A model generated the notes under the pieces. It did not search any database and was not told the origin of the DNA. It saw only the letters and a list, made by a program, of their open reading frames with translations. From Cladopsammia gracilis (lineage: Eukaryota > Cnidaria > Anthozoa > Scleractinia > Dendrophylliidae), in contig JAJGOT010000157.1 in assembly GCA_022457155.1 (NCBI GenBank), forward strand, positions 664,501-728,500: a stretch of DNA of 64,000 bases, written 5' to 3'. Shown piece after piece: positions 10,550-24,100 of the stretch (positions are counted from its first letter, which is position 1; each line of letters opens with the position of its first letter). The position numbers were made by a program, and so were the translations under genes.

Positions 10550-13050
10550 TCTCAGTAATAGGAGGTGCTTTTGCTCAGATTTACCGTATTACACAGTATG
10601 GAAGGAAATACACAAAATACCACTACTAGCTTTCACTCGTGCAAGCGGATGACTGCGGTCACGGAAAACGTTATAGGAACACGTTCTACGCTTTCCTGTA
10701 TTAAAAATACAGAATCATTTCTCCGTTAAGGAAAAATATAAATCGGTTTCAAGTGGATAAAGAAAAAAAACCTGTTTTTGTAGGAAACATGTCTTTCAAC
10801 AGAAAATTATCGCGTGTGACCAATCTATCTTTCCCCTTGGCCTTTAATCAGAACGGAAATTAGCCGATGGATTTCATGGCGAAACTGTTTGTTTTAACTA
10901 AGAAAAATCTAAATCCACTGTTTATTTGGCTGTTTAAAGACAGTCCATCATAAACTGGTACATTGTGAATACGTTGTCGAAAAAATGGAGATTGCTGTTT
11001 GTTTAGGTCGCCAGTCCTCGAGCGTTACACACACTCGTGTGTTCCGCGTTTCTCACTCGGCAAGGTATGCCATTAAAGTGGCATGACTTCAGCGTTAGTA
11101 CTTCGTAAAATCAACAACAGCAACGATCAACATCTCAGGGTAACTCCATCGTGAGACAATTGAATAAGCATTTATCTAACATTCCTGCTGTTTTCCTTTA
11201 AAAAAATCCCTTTTTAACAAGTTTTTGCCTGAACTAAAGTCCACCCCTTACTAAACTGTAAATTCTTGTTTATAAGTCTGTTGCAAACAACAAATTCTTC
11301 AAGTGAGGAACAGTTGAATGTAAATGTTCAAAACTTAAACAACTTCGCTGTTAAAGAAATTTTCCTCTTTCTCGGCCGGATGTTTATTCTACCGCTTTCA
11401 CAGATCCGATTTGTATCAATTTCAGTTACCTTGGAAGGTGTTGATAAGAAAATATCCCGTCTATCGGCTCAATATCGGGACGACAAAAAAAAATCACGTT
11501 TCCCGTTGGAATTTCAGGTTATCGACGGTTCAATTGATCCATGGTATATGTTCAATTTGCTTCTCCTTTTTTTTACTCAGTTTTAGATTTCGTGCAAACC
11601 TTTGTTATTACTTGTTAAAGAAGTCGCGATTTCCTCACCACAAGTAGGAAAGATTTGTTTGATTTTGTTTGTCAAGCTTCATGGTAAATGGAATCCACAT
11701 TGGTTCAAACCACAAGGGCAATGTATTGATAACGTTGTCCCGTGATATATATTTTTTCTCAAAATACATGTTCGAGAGACTGCACAGTAATAATAATAAC
11801 AACAATTTTTATCATAATTTCTTGAGATGAGCATAAGCCTTTTACAAGACCTCCTTTGAGCCGGTTAGGGATTTCTTAAAACTACAACATTTTCCAAAGA
11901 TACAACCTGTTCGAATGTTAAGTGCAGTGCTATGTAGGATTATCACAGCAGTTTTCACGTAGTTTTCAGTAGTCGACGAGAGATTTTCCTTTTAATTTAG
12001 CCATAATTTACCGACGATGCAACGAATATGAAATGTTTGTCTGTCGACTTTAGAACTATCGAATGGTATCGGAAACTGAACTGATACACGGTTCATTTCT
12101 TTGTATTGTCTGTAGTTCACTAGATCCGATGATAGGAAATTCAGAAATAAGATGCCTGTCAAAAGAACCTCAGCAAAACTCAGTTCGCAATTGTTCGTCG
12201 TGGTCAGTAGATCTGATATACGAGACGAAACGTCGCGTGATTTCATGTATGTCTTAGAAAAGGTTCATTTGGAGACGAAAGGGATTAAATAGGTGACAAT
12301 TACGAAGTGATAAAATAATTCTTTAACGATATAAGGAATAATAGCAAAAAGACAGTAGTGGGCCTCTGGCTGTTTAACAGAATAGTCAGAATAAACTGCA
12401 GAACCTAAAGGCCAAGAGCTTATTACTCCTGATATAAAGGCCGATGTATCAAAGTTGTGCATGTTTGTAGGTCAAGGAAGGACCACCATCGAAGTTGCCA
12501 ATTTGGCTTAGATTTCTCATTCTTCTGAGGCGGTGACCAAGACCCCCTGTTTGCTTATCTATCTGGAAGAGATCGAATTAAAGTACCAAATAAAATTAAA
12601 ACGTATCTTATATCACTTGTATCCCATTCCTTTTCGACACTGTCAAACTTGTACATGACCCTTTTTGGTAGAATTATTGTTTGGGAATCATTCACAGGTA
12701 CAAAGACAAGTTATGGAGATGTATCGATGTATAAGTACTGCAGTCGATGAAATCCTATGGCGGTGTGCCGACCATTTCAATACAACTCTTCGGCAGTACT
12801 TCACATAGTGCGGGCCATTTGTTTTTAAATATTTTACAAAATGAAATTTGGCATTTTCCTTGAATTGTGTTATTTGGTTCTCTTAGGAGTTATAATTGAC
12901 ATGAAATAAATAAATGACACAAATCCAACGTAGTAGCGACGCAAACGAGCGTATACAGTGTAATGCAAGTGCAAGCACAGGATTCCATGCAAACACTAAG
13001 ATACACGGCTCAAGCCCAGTGACAACAGTGCTTACAACCTTCTTTATTAA
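10550..13050. other. Gene-free stretch
   Basis: It holds AT-rich sequence with scattered short open frames, none with a recognisable domain. No repeat structure was noticed. Confidence 0.45.
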
Positions 13051-13116
13051 AGTGTTTCAATAGCGAAGAGGTTGGTGAACCTGTGTTTCAATAGCGAAGA
13101 AGTTGGTGAACCTGTG
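13050..13116. repeat. Direct tandem duplication of about 32 bp
   Basis: GTGTTTCAATAGCGAAGA(G/A)G followed by TTGGTGAACCT occurs twice back to back with one difference. Confidence 0.8.
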
Positions 13117-13636
13117 TTCATCGCAACTTAATTTTCGTGATTTCAAAGAAATTGTAAATATAACATGAAGCGAAAAACTTTAAAGGAACTTTGAGAACTT
13201 CTAACAGAGGAATTATCGATATTTTCCCCGGGCTGTTTGGTAAATCCTCCGAAAAACAAAACCAATTAGACACAGTCGTCTGCCAAAGTGATCAGTTCTG
13301 CCTGTAATAAGAAACTCACTGCAAATACAATGCTATCTTGTTTTATCCACAATTAAAACGATACCAATGAAGGGTGATGTGGATTTCCTGAAATAAATAT
13401 ATTTTTTATTTTTAGTTTGAGATCATCTATTTATTACGTAGATTTTACCTGAGGGTATCGGTTTGATAAAGCAGTTAATAAAACACATACCACTGTGATG
13501 TGATATCATATCAACTCAATTCACGAGTTGTGTGGTCGAACATCGCCCGAAAACTTCCGAATTTTACCGAAGGTCATCCGAAGTCGTTATATCATTATAG
13601 ATGCTCAGACGAAGACTTCAACAACATTCCATACAT

Positions 13637-13673
13637 AAATAATAATAATAATAATAATAATAAGTTAAAGGAG

Positions 13674-13720
<47 letters not shown>
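13637..13720. repeat. (AAT)n microsatellite
   Basis: There are two AAT runs separated by about 15 bases. They create a poly-Tyr artefact frame on the minus strand. Confidence 0.85.
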
Positions 13721-14200
13721 GGAAGTGAAGACAAAAGTTGTACCAATTGTAGTGGGGGCATTAGGAACAGTGCCGTTGCGATTGAAGGGCAACTTAAAGG
13801 GTATAGGAGTAGACAAATCAGTTACCCTAATCCAGAAATCTACATTGCTGGGATCAGCAAGGATACTAAGAAAAGTGTTGGAAATGTAAAGGACAGGAAA
13901 GAGAAACATTTTGGTGTTCCTTGGCAACTTGTTGTTGCTCGGCACCATTATTAACTTTGCTGAGTAGTATGCCAATAAAATAATAATAACAATAACGATA
14001 AAATGCATACTTTCATTCACTCCACTTATACTACGAAGTTCGAAGTTCATAATATCGATTTTCCACGATTTATTGACATATAATTTGTAACATCACCATA
14101 TCAAATGAGGTTTAAATCTGAGACGGACAAATTCGGTCAAATAGTAATCGTGATTGAAAGACAGCATGTTAGAATTTCCTTGCTGATAATAGATCAATAT

Positions 14201-14480
14201 TAGAGTGGATTTTGTTTGAGTGTCGTAAAACCAAAGTAATTACTCTGACCAATTAAAGTAGACACAGACAGTCTAATGAACCAATCAGAATTCGAAGCAA
14301 ATACCTGTAGTCGTCGCCAAACGCGGGAGCAAGCGAGAAGACCACGCCAGGATTGGTTCTGGTTTTACGTCTGTCTGGCTGACTGACATGCCGCAAGTTT
14401 TTTTTAATCAATCACAAAGTCTAAATACAAAACCAAAGCAAATGAGATTACTTTCGATACTCAAATTAAAAACCGTGTTC
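14201..14480. mobile_element. MITE family A, copy 1 (diverged)
   Basis: It shares with 26118-26402 and 33319-33602 the order GAGTGTCGTAAAACC, AAAGTAATTACTCTGACCAAT, GAACCAATCAGA and a terminal inverted TTTCGATACTCAA. This copy has the most decayed ends. It lies just upstream of the SLC16 gene. Confidence 0.65.
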
Positions 14481-14539
14481 TTGTCATGTTGTAGCTGGAA
14501 AATAGCGCCCTCTTAAACATTGTTTTTGTCATGTTGTAG

Positions 14540-14626
14540 TTTTGTTCCCAGAGTGGAGGAGATCTGAGAACTAGACGACGTTTGGTGATCATCAGCTGGA
14601 AGTTGAAACCATCATTACACGCAAAG
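14540..14626 (+). other. Possible 5' non-coding exon of the SLC16 gene
   Basis: The segment ends in a good donor (CAAAG|GTAAAT at 14626/14627). A consistent acceptor (TCATCAG at 15120) lies 21 bases before the start codon at 15142. A leader exon is plausible but rests on these two sites only; the 5' end is unknown. Confidence 0.3.
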
Positions 14627-15141
14627 GTAAATATCGAATAATGAATTGTTTTACATGTTCATATCAGTCATCACACTTAATTTGTTAGCTCCTCTTGTGT
14701 TTTTCGTTCACTCCCAAGAGGGGCCAAAAGCAAAATGATGGAAAATCGCAAGAAAAATCTCAAGCAACATTTTGTGAAATTTTGCAAAACAAACATTATC
14801 ATGGGAAAGTATTGCTGAAGAGCTTTAATTTCAATGGTAAAGGAATGGTCAAAACTATTGTACTCGAACATGACTCACCGTATTTAAAAATACATCACAT
14901 AGGTGGTATCTTACATAGCGCCCCTGCCACTACACAAGGTGGGTCCTCGTCGAGTATACTTGTCATGACCACTTATTATGATTTCATCCACAGATACATA
15001 GAATAGTTACAACCAAATTGTATTACTCAAAGTTTGTCTTTGGAGAAAAAAGGGTTTAAGGACTTACGCCATCTCTTATTTATTTATTGTTTGTTTGTTT
15101 TCCTTTTTTACACTCATCAGGCAATAAGAAAGAAAGGCACC

Positions 15142-18100
15142 ATGACACTGAAGCGCAGTTTTCGTACCCGCGGGACCCTAGACGGGGGTCTGAGTTGGCT
15201 TGTTGTTCTTGGTTCATTCATGTCGCAGTTCGTTGTCATGGGGATACATAATGTGTTCGGCCTTTTGTATCTTGATCTGCTGAGAGAGTTTGGAGAAAGC
15301 AAGGCCACCACAGGTAAGAATAGAGTTTGTCTTTTAACAGCAGGAAAGTATAATAAAACAACTACTAAAACACAAAACTACCAGAGACAATTCTGATAAC
15401 ATATACTAAAAGCTGAATAAAAAAACGTTCTCTGGTTAAAATTTGAAAAACTGTTGAGCTTTCGGCTTCCAGTGTGAAAGCTTTTTTAAAAAGTGATGAT
15501 AGATTGTGGTATGTTTTCAAACCGTTACTCGTCTAGTTTTAATAAAATTCTGATAGCTGTATTCAATTTAATAACCTTTTACCATGTGACATCCAAAAAA
15601 GAACTTAGTCCCCGACGACGGGAAATCCCATGCTTAGGACAAAATGAAGACAGTTTACTTTGATGACATGACCGAGCTAATATTTTCCATCTTTTTCTTT
15701 ATTATTTACTAATTTTCAGCAATCTCTTCTTCCGCAGCATGGGTAGCCTCGATTTCATTCGGCCTAACTTTCGTGTTGTCACCACTAAGCAGCTCACTGT
15801 GTAAAAAGTTTGGTTGCAAAGCAGTCACCACAGTTGGCGGAATATTAGTAGGAACTGGTCTTCTCCTCTCCTCATTCGTCGACTCAATATTCCGTATGTA
15901 CGTTACATACTCCTTTCTATTCGGCGTGGGCTCCAGCATGTGCTACGTATCTTCAGTTCTAGTGATCGGCGAATACTTTAATAAGAATCTAGTGCTTGCT
16001 AATGGCATTGGTCTAGCAGGAGCGGGTGTGGGGACCATAACACTTTCGCCCGTCCTCAGCCTTCTACTCGACAGTCATTATTGGCGTGATGCAGTCCGTA
16101 TTCTCAGTACTACATCCTTGCTTATACTGTTGAGCGCTTTAATTTACCATTTGGTGCCTGCGCCGATGGAATTTATCGATGCTGAGGAGTATCAAGACGA
16201 GAAGAAACGTTTCGATTTCTCGTTTTTCAAGAACAAAGCTTTTATTGTTTGGATGGCTGTTGTTGGATTGGTGTTGTTTGGATTTTACATACCCTACGTG
16301 CATTTGGTAAGTTATCTCTCCTGACAGGAACCCGATAGATATTTAACAGCTATTAATAAAATAAAATAAAAAATAATAAAAAAACTAAAGTAAAAAATAA
16401 AAATAATAATACTTTATTCAAGTTAAGAATAGCGGTTAAGAGCGGTTAGAACATGACTAAACGAAAGGCAGGTTGCTCCGAGAAATAAAACGCAAAAGAA
16501 ACTAAACACATAACTATTTTGTCCAGTTGCATTGGAATACCGCTCAACACATTCCTCCTCAGTTCTCTCGTTGTTCTTGACGTCAAGCATCTTACACTGC
16601 ACGCTTCCTCGTCAGCTACGGCAGCGCCGGAGAACGTCATTGTACGTTATCGTACCTTTCTTTGTCGTTATCTGTAAAATCCAATGGCAAATTCAACACG
16701 TACACAGGGCGATTAATCCTTTATCTCAGTTTGAACGCCTATTCTGTGAGTTCACCTCTTGGGCAGTTTGACACATAAGACAAATAGGGCACAAGATGTT
16801 AGATAGTCTGAGCATTAAAAATGGATGCCCGATTATTAAAAAATTCATACGAAATTAACTTGAGCTTTTTAAATTCTGTTAAGGACATGTCTTCAGGACA
16901 CTCAATATTTCTGGCTAAAATCCCTGGCTAAAATCCTAATTGAAGGAGTTACGACAATGGCGACGTAATTATAAGAATAAAGGGGTTAGTTTCTATAGAA
17001 ACTGTGGTGCAACGTCCGTGGGCGAGTGAAAAACAAAAATTTGGCTTTATCAACTAAGTTGATAAGGTATGACGAAGGCCATGACGAAGGCCGGCTGGCT
17101 CTCGAATCGTCAGCCTTTGAATATCTCAGAGTGGCCAATTTACCTTTTCAACTTACTTGATTAAACCAAATTTTAACTTAAAAAAAACACGAATCCACTT
17201 GGCGTTTTTACTTTTACTAACACTTTAGTTTCTTGTTTCTTATCTCCTGTAGGTGCGGCATGGACAAGATCTTGGCATCCCCAAACAAGACGGAGCTGTC
17301 CTGGTCGGTTACATGGCAATGTCCCAAACTGTAGGGAAGATTGTATTTGGCCGAATAGCTGACCATCCGCGCGTGAACCGAATTCATCTGTATCAGATGT
17401 GCTTGCTGGTCTGCAGTGTTCTTACCACCCTCCTCCCTGTTTTTACAACCTACAAATCTCTCTTGGCCTACTGCATCGTGTTTGGTTTCCATGATGGGTG
17501 TTTTGTCGTTCTTATTGCTGTTCTAACAGGAGATATAGCTGGAAGGAAAAAGATGGCAGTAGCATATGGAATCATGTATTTTTTTACTGGTATTCCAATG
17601 ATGGCGGGCCCACCGGTTGCCGGTAAGTGTTCGCTTAATTTCTGTGAGTGCGCATCTGACCTGACTTTGAATTATTCACTTGCAGAGTCATTAGTCAAAT
17701 TTTCATAGGTTTTGATGTTCAAAGTGACTTCTTTTTTCGGCGTTTGCAGTGCTTGTTCTGTATAATACGTGGAGCGGTCTTTGCGTGACCCGTGCATAAA
17801 TTTGATCTTTCCGGTTGTCTTGTTTATTAACGGATTGTATGTTTAGATTCAAATCAGAATAGTGTCTCTGAGAAAAAGAAAAACCGGCCTTTACGAAGTA
17901 GTTTTGCGTTTGTAGACTTGTATATTTGATTACTTTACCAAAGAAAAGGCGCTAGATTTAAATTCAGGCTAAATAACGCAAACGTAGGAGATGCTCACTC
18001 CGTCGAGACGAAGGGAAAATGAGCCGCTACACAAATTAACCCATAGGGCATTGCAAGTCGTGACGCACACCGTCAACCTCGTTCCCAGGGTCTCTCATCT

Positions 18101-21100
18101 TCCCGCCCCCTGGAGCGCTCCAGGGGGCGGGAAGATGAGAGACCCTGGGAACGAGGTTGGCACACCGCCTGTTCCCGCACTTAACACCGTTGCATGTTTT
18201 CCCGCCTTAACACCGGTTGCACGTTTTCCCGCGCTTGACACTGGTTGCATGTTTTTTTTTTCGGGCATGACGATGATTGCATGTTTTCCCGCGCTTGACA
18301 CCGGTTGCCTGTTTTCTCGCGCTTGACATCGGTTGCCTGTTTTCCCAGGCTTGACACCGGTTTCAAAAACTGTAATAACGGTAAAACCACAACGACAAAC
18401 CAATGTAGACATAGTACCGGATCTATCGTAGACCTGGATCAATAAAAATCTTGAAATAGCAATGGTAAAAACGGCAAACTGATCCTTACGGCAAGAAGAA
18501 AAGATAGAGACAGAAGTGGAATAAAAAACAATAAACAGTTGAATATATTTGCCCGATATTTCGGTTTGCAAAACAAACCTTCTACGGCCGAAATATCGGG
18601 CAAATTTATTCAACTGTTTATTGTTTTTTTATTTCACTTCTGTCTCTATCTTTTCTTCTTGCCGTAAGGATCAGTTTGCCGTTTTTACCATTGACACCGG
18701 TGTCCTGTTTTCCCGGACGTGACACAGGTTGCACTAGCCTGTTCCAGGCCCCGAGATAGTGGGGAACACGCGAATTAAAAAAAAAAGAGAGAAAAAATCA
18801 CGGGAGAACTGGGAGAGGGAGGTCGGCGGAGCCTGTAAACATTTCTTTACCGACGCTCTTTTGCCCTCTTTTGGCAAGTTTTGCGATAATCCAATTTTCT
18901 GTCGTCAAAATGACAATTAACAGAAATAGTTCTCGGATTTCTCTCGCGAGTATTTCGCGTAAAAGCATGTGCAAGAACGTGAGGAAATCCGCAAGACGCG
19001 TACGCGGACGAAAATAATGTCCTCCGAATCTCGAAGTCCACCCTTCAAAGTGCTGCAGATGTTGTAGGAAAAACGTAGCATGTAGAGGAACCAAGGTGCC
19101 AAGAGTTTCTTTGTTCGGTGTAGTGAAAAATAAGGAATTGCTGGTGTTTTCTCGAACCGAGATGCTTGAGATTCAAATATTTCAAACCGGATGCAACAAT
19201 TGATGTATGACGCCATACGTCTGACAATGGAGGTACTGACTAGCTCCGAGAAACACGTCAACTTAAACGCAGAATAAACTCTGAGGAACTAAAACCAAGT
19301 GCAAGATGCCACTATTCCAACATAGACCGTGACTATCGAATAAGACTTCAAGGATCTTAGACTCTTTTAGCCGTGACGAAGAAACACTATCTCGCAAAAA
19401 CAAAAAAAACATGGCTAAATTCGAGTAATGAAAACGATTTTCCGTTACTAAATTATCAAAACATAGGAATAACTAGGAAGAATAAACAAGGAGGGGGTGT
19501 TTGTTTATACATAAACAAATCCTACCAGTTTAGGGAACGATTAGACCTAACAAAGAATGTAAACGATGTAATAGAATCACAAGTCATTGAAATAACTGCT
19601 AAGCCAAATAACATCGTGATTGGTATCATTTATAGACCTCCAAATGGTAAGCTTGAAGAATTCAAGGAGTGCCTAGCTGACCTATTGCAAAAATTAGATT
19701 TGGAAAACAAAAAATGTTTCTTAATGGGAGATTTTAACCTTGATCTATTGAAAATTGAAGAGAATCAGCACATCAAAGATTTTACTAATATGATGTTTTC
19801 TTCAGCATTTTATCCACTTATTACTAGACCGACAAGAATATCTAATACGAGTGCAACACTAATTGATAATATATTTGTTAACAGAATAGAAGAGAATTAT
19901 AAATGTGGTATCTTATTTACAGATCTTTCAGACCATTTACCAGTGTTCTTATCAACGAATAACTCACAACGGCTCAAACTTCGAAGTGAAATAAATGTTA
20001 AACATAGGCTAATTAATGATAAAACGATAAATCAACTCTGTCAAGATTTAGAATGTGAAAACTGGAACGAAATCTACAGTAAAACTGATGTTCAAGATGC
20101 TTATGACTACTTTTATACTAAATTATATCATTTATTTCATAAGAATATACCTCTAGTAAAACCTAGGAAAAAAGTATATGACAACGGTAAGAAAATACCA
20201 TGGATAACAAAAGGAATCTTAAAATCAAGGAAAACTAAAAATAAGTTGTATAAGAAATTTATAAAGAATCCAAATAAACAAAATGAATTAGCTTATAAGA
20301 CGTATCGTAATAAATTCAATAAAGTCAAAAATGTAGCCAAGAAGTGCTACTATAATAAGGAGTTCAATGAGCACAAAAATAATTTAAGATATCTATGGAA
20401 ACTAATAAATGAAGTCATTAACAAAAGCAAATGTAAACCTGAACTACCGGATTGTTTTATAGGAGATGAGGAGACATTAATAATTGATCCCACAGAGATA
20501 AGCAATAAATTTAATGAATATTTTATTAATGTTGGACCAAATTTGGCCACCAAAATACCAGGAAATAATGATGAGGTGTCAACCTTTCTAGGTGAAAGAC
20601 TTATAAGTTCGATGTTTTTGGACGCAGTGACAGAAAATGAAGTCGATTTTGAGATATGGCATCTAAATGGAAACAAGTCTTGTGGTCATGATGAGATACC
20701 ACCTTAATTAGTTAAGAAAATATCTAAGTATATAATCAAACCATTAGCTTATATATATAACCAGTCGTTTCTTACTGGTATAATTCCTAATGATCTGAAA
20801 GTTGCACTTGTTACTCCAGTATTTAAAGCAAACAACAAGGAAGAATTTTCTAATTATAGACCGATCTCAGTTCTCCCGTGTTTTAGTAAAATATTAGAGA
20901 AATTAATGTACAAAAGACTACTTAATTATCTTGAAAAGGAAAACATATTATTCTCTAGTCAATATGGTTTTAGGAAAAAACACTCAACTAACTTAGCAAC
21001 TATTGAGCTTATGACAAAAATATCCCAAGCAATAGACAACAATGAATACACACTGGGAGTATTTTTAGACCTTGCAAAGGCATTTGATACCGTAAATCAC

Positions 21101-24100
21101 GAGATACTATTAACAAAACTCAACCATTATGGAATAAGAGGAATTGTAAATGAATGGTTCAAAAATTATTTGACAAATAGGAAACAGATAGTTAAATACA
21201 AGTCGCATAAATCAAATAGTATGACAATCAAATGTGGAGTGCCACAAGGTTCTGTTCTTGGGCCTCTATTGTTTCTAATTTACATGAATGATATTTCTAA
21301 ATGTTCAAAGACCTTATCATTCATTCTCTTTGCTGACGACACAAATTTGTTTTACAGTCATAAAAATGTTGGTGTTTTATGTAACACCATGAATCAGGAA
21401 CTACGGAAAATTACATCTTGGCTCTCTATGAATAAGCTATCTTTAAATGTGAAGAAAACACATTTTATAATTTTTAAACCTAAAATAAAGAAACTTAACC
21501 AATCTATTTCAATTAAAATTAATGATCAGGAGATTGAAAAAGTAAATTGTACAAAATTTTTAGGATTATATATAGATGATGAACTATCATGGAAATATCA
21601 TATTGACCACATTACAACAAAAATATCAAAGATGACGGGAATAATGGCTAAGGCTAGACATTATTTATCAATTAAAACTTTAAAAACAATTTATAATACT
21701 ATGATATATCCATACTTGACATATTGTAGCACTATATGGACAAGCACGTACCCTACCAGGCTTAAATCAATATTCACAATACAGAAAAAAATAGTAAGAA
21801 TAATGACTTTTGCAAATTACCGAGATGAATCAAAGCCACTATTTCTATCTCTTGATATTCTTAATATATATGAGCTGAATATGTATTTGATAGCACTTTT
21901 TATGTACTCTTACTTTAACAATAATTTACCAGAATATTTTAATAATTATTTTAGATTAAATAAAAGTATACATTGTCATGATACTCGATCAGCATCAAAT
22001 ATTTTTATAGATTAAAAAAAGGACAAACTACGGAAAATTTTCATTAAAATATAGGGGGGCACAAATTTGGAATAATTTGCCTAAAAATCTAAAAATATCC
22101 AAAACATATAATTCTTTTAAGAAAAGCACAAAAACTTATGTAAAAAATCAAAATACTTTGTTATGTTAGATTAAGAATGTAGTCATCTTATTGCTAAAAC
22201 AAACCCGTATAACTTTTACATTTAGAATGATTATCCATCTGCTGTTGTAATTAGTATATAAATGTATGATGGGGATCTTCCTAGAAAAGCTCAATAGAGC
22301 TTGCTAAGATCTCCTGCCATTATATGTTTTATACCAGCAGAGATTTAACTGTAAAATGAAACCAATGTAATATAATGGACAAATAATAAAAAAAAAAAAA
22401 TAAAAAAAAAAAAAGTTACGCTAACCGCAGACTCGCGCTCACATTAAATCACGGACTGAGAAATGAACTGATCCTATTAAAGCATAATTATTATTCTAAA
22501 GCTGGGCTAAAATGCTTTTAGCGACGAGCAGGATTTGTGTTAGGCCTGTCACCTTTTATAAAAACCGAGCTTTTTCAGTTGTTCGACTTGATCTCGCATC
22601 ACTGAAACCGATGGAGAAACGACTTTTATCGTCGATTTCTCGGCTGACAGAGCTGCTTTCGCCAGGCGTAGAAAGAGCTGAAATATCAAGCTTTTCCCGA
22701 AACCGGTCGGCAGAATCGCGAAGACATCTTTACCACGCGCCAAGTTTTAAACAAGGCATTCTTGTTTGCCTTTCCTGAGCGCTTCTATATTAGGAAAATC
22801 GCGCAGGCATTCGTCCAAAATATTACATAACTTTGATTCCTCTTCATCACGCGTGAGGATCACGTACGCCATCGTATGATTGACAAGTATAATGTGCATA
22901 GCGAGGTGTTGACATCACCTGTCAAAACGGACCAATCAGAGGGTATACCAGGAGCTGGTATACCGGAAAGAGCTTTTTAAAGAAATGTTTACAGGCTCCC
23001 CAGTTTACAGGCTGTTTACAGGCTAAAATCAGAAAACGGCAAACTGATCCTTACGGCAAGGCGATGAAGGAGTAAATAAAAGAATAAAACAAAATTTATA
23101 TATATATATTTTGTTTTATTCTTTTATTTACTCCTTCATCGCCTTGCCGTAAGGATCAGTTTGCCGTTTTCTGATTTTATACAAGTAATTATTGTACTGA
23201 TCCAGGTCTACAACTGCGAGATCCGGCACCACTCAACGGTTTGTCGCTGTGGTCTTGCTGATATTTTATATTTTTGTTTACAGGCTCCCCAGTTCCCCCG
23301 CGATTTTTTTCCTATTTTTAACTTCGCGCGTTCCCCATTATCTCGGAGCCTGGAACAGGCTTAAGGTTGCACTTGTTCCCGCGCTTAACACCGTTGCATG
23401 TTTTCCTGCCTTAACACCGGTTGCACGTTTTCCCGCGCTTGACACCGGTTGTATGTTTTTTTCGGGCATGACGATGATTGCATGTTTTCCCGCGCTTGAC
23501 ACCGGTTTGCCTGTTTTCCTGGGCTGAACACCGTTTGCATGTTTTCCCGCCCTTAACATTGGTTGTATGTTAACACTGGTTGTATGTTTTCGCGTGTTTG
23601 GCACCGGTTGCATGTTTTCCCACCCTCAACACCGATGCCTGTATTCCCGCGCTTTACATCGGTTCCGTGTTTTCCCGCCCTTAACACTGGTTGTATGTTT
23701 TCGCGTGCTTGGCACCGGTTCCATGTTTTCCCGCGCTTGACACCGGTTGCATTTTTTCCCGCGCTTGGCATGGACTACATAATTTTGCTTTGTATTCATT
23801 TTAGGTTCTCATTATAAGACTCGATGTTTAAATCTGGGAGCGAGTAACATTATTAACAACATTGTTTGCTGTTTCGTTGGTTTTCGAAAATCTACCAGAA
23901 ACTGGGTCCCGTCTGAGCTCCGGCTGGAAACGTTACACTTAGCCGGTGTTGTGCGAATGACAAAAAATAATTTGGATACATTTTTTTATTTGCTCTCAAC
24001 AGGCTGGATGTACCCCATTACCAAAACGTATGAGCCTGCGTTTTACATGGCCGGCGCCTTCACCACGCTTGGAGTATGCCTATTATTCTTGGTTCCTTTT

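Larger units (their letters stand above)
18736..23361. mobile_element. Terminal-inverted-repeat element carrying a RecQ-like fragment, split by a LINE
   Basis: The ends are AGCCTGTTCCAGGC (18736) and its complement ending at 23361. Further matching inverted blocks follow: CCGAGATA/TATCTCGG, GGGGAACACGCG/CGCGCGTTCCCC, and GGAGCCTGTAAACATTTCTTT against the complement at 22978-23000. Inside lies a decayed RecQ-like helicase start. The LINE at 19350-22413 and a palindrome at 23025-23178 are nested within. Satellite units containing GGTTGCAC flank both sides, so the target duplication cannot be read cleanly. The family is not recognised. Confidence 0.65.

Noticed and set aside
13595..14050. Minus-strand 151-residue frame with poly-Tyr
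   Set aside because: It runs through an (AAT)n tract and has no recognisable domain.
18170..23775. 28-bp repeats as a CRISPR array
   Set aside because: The units are contiguous without unique spacers, diverged from each other, and sit in an animal intron.
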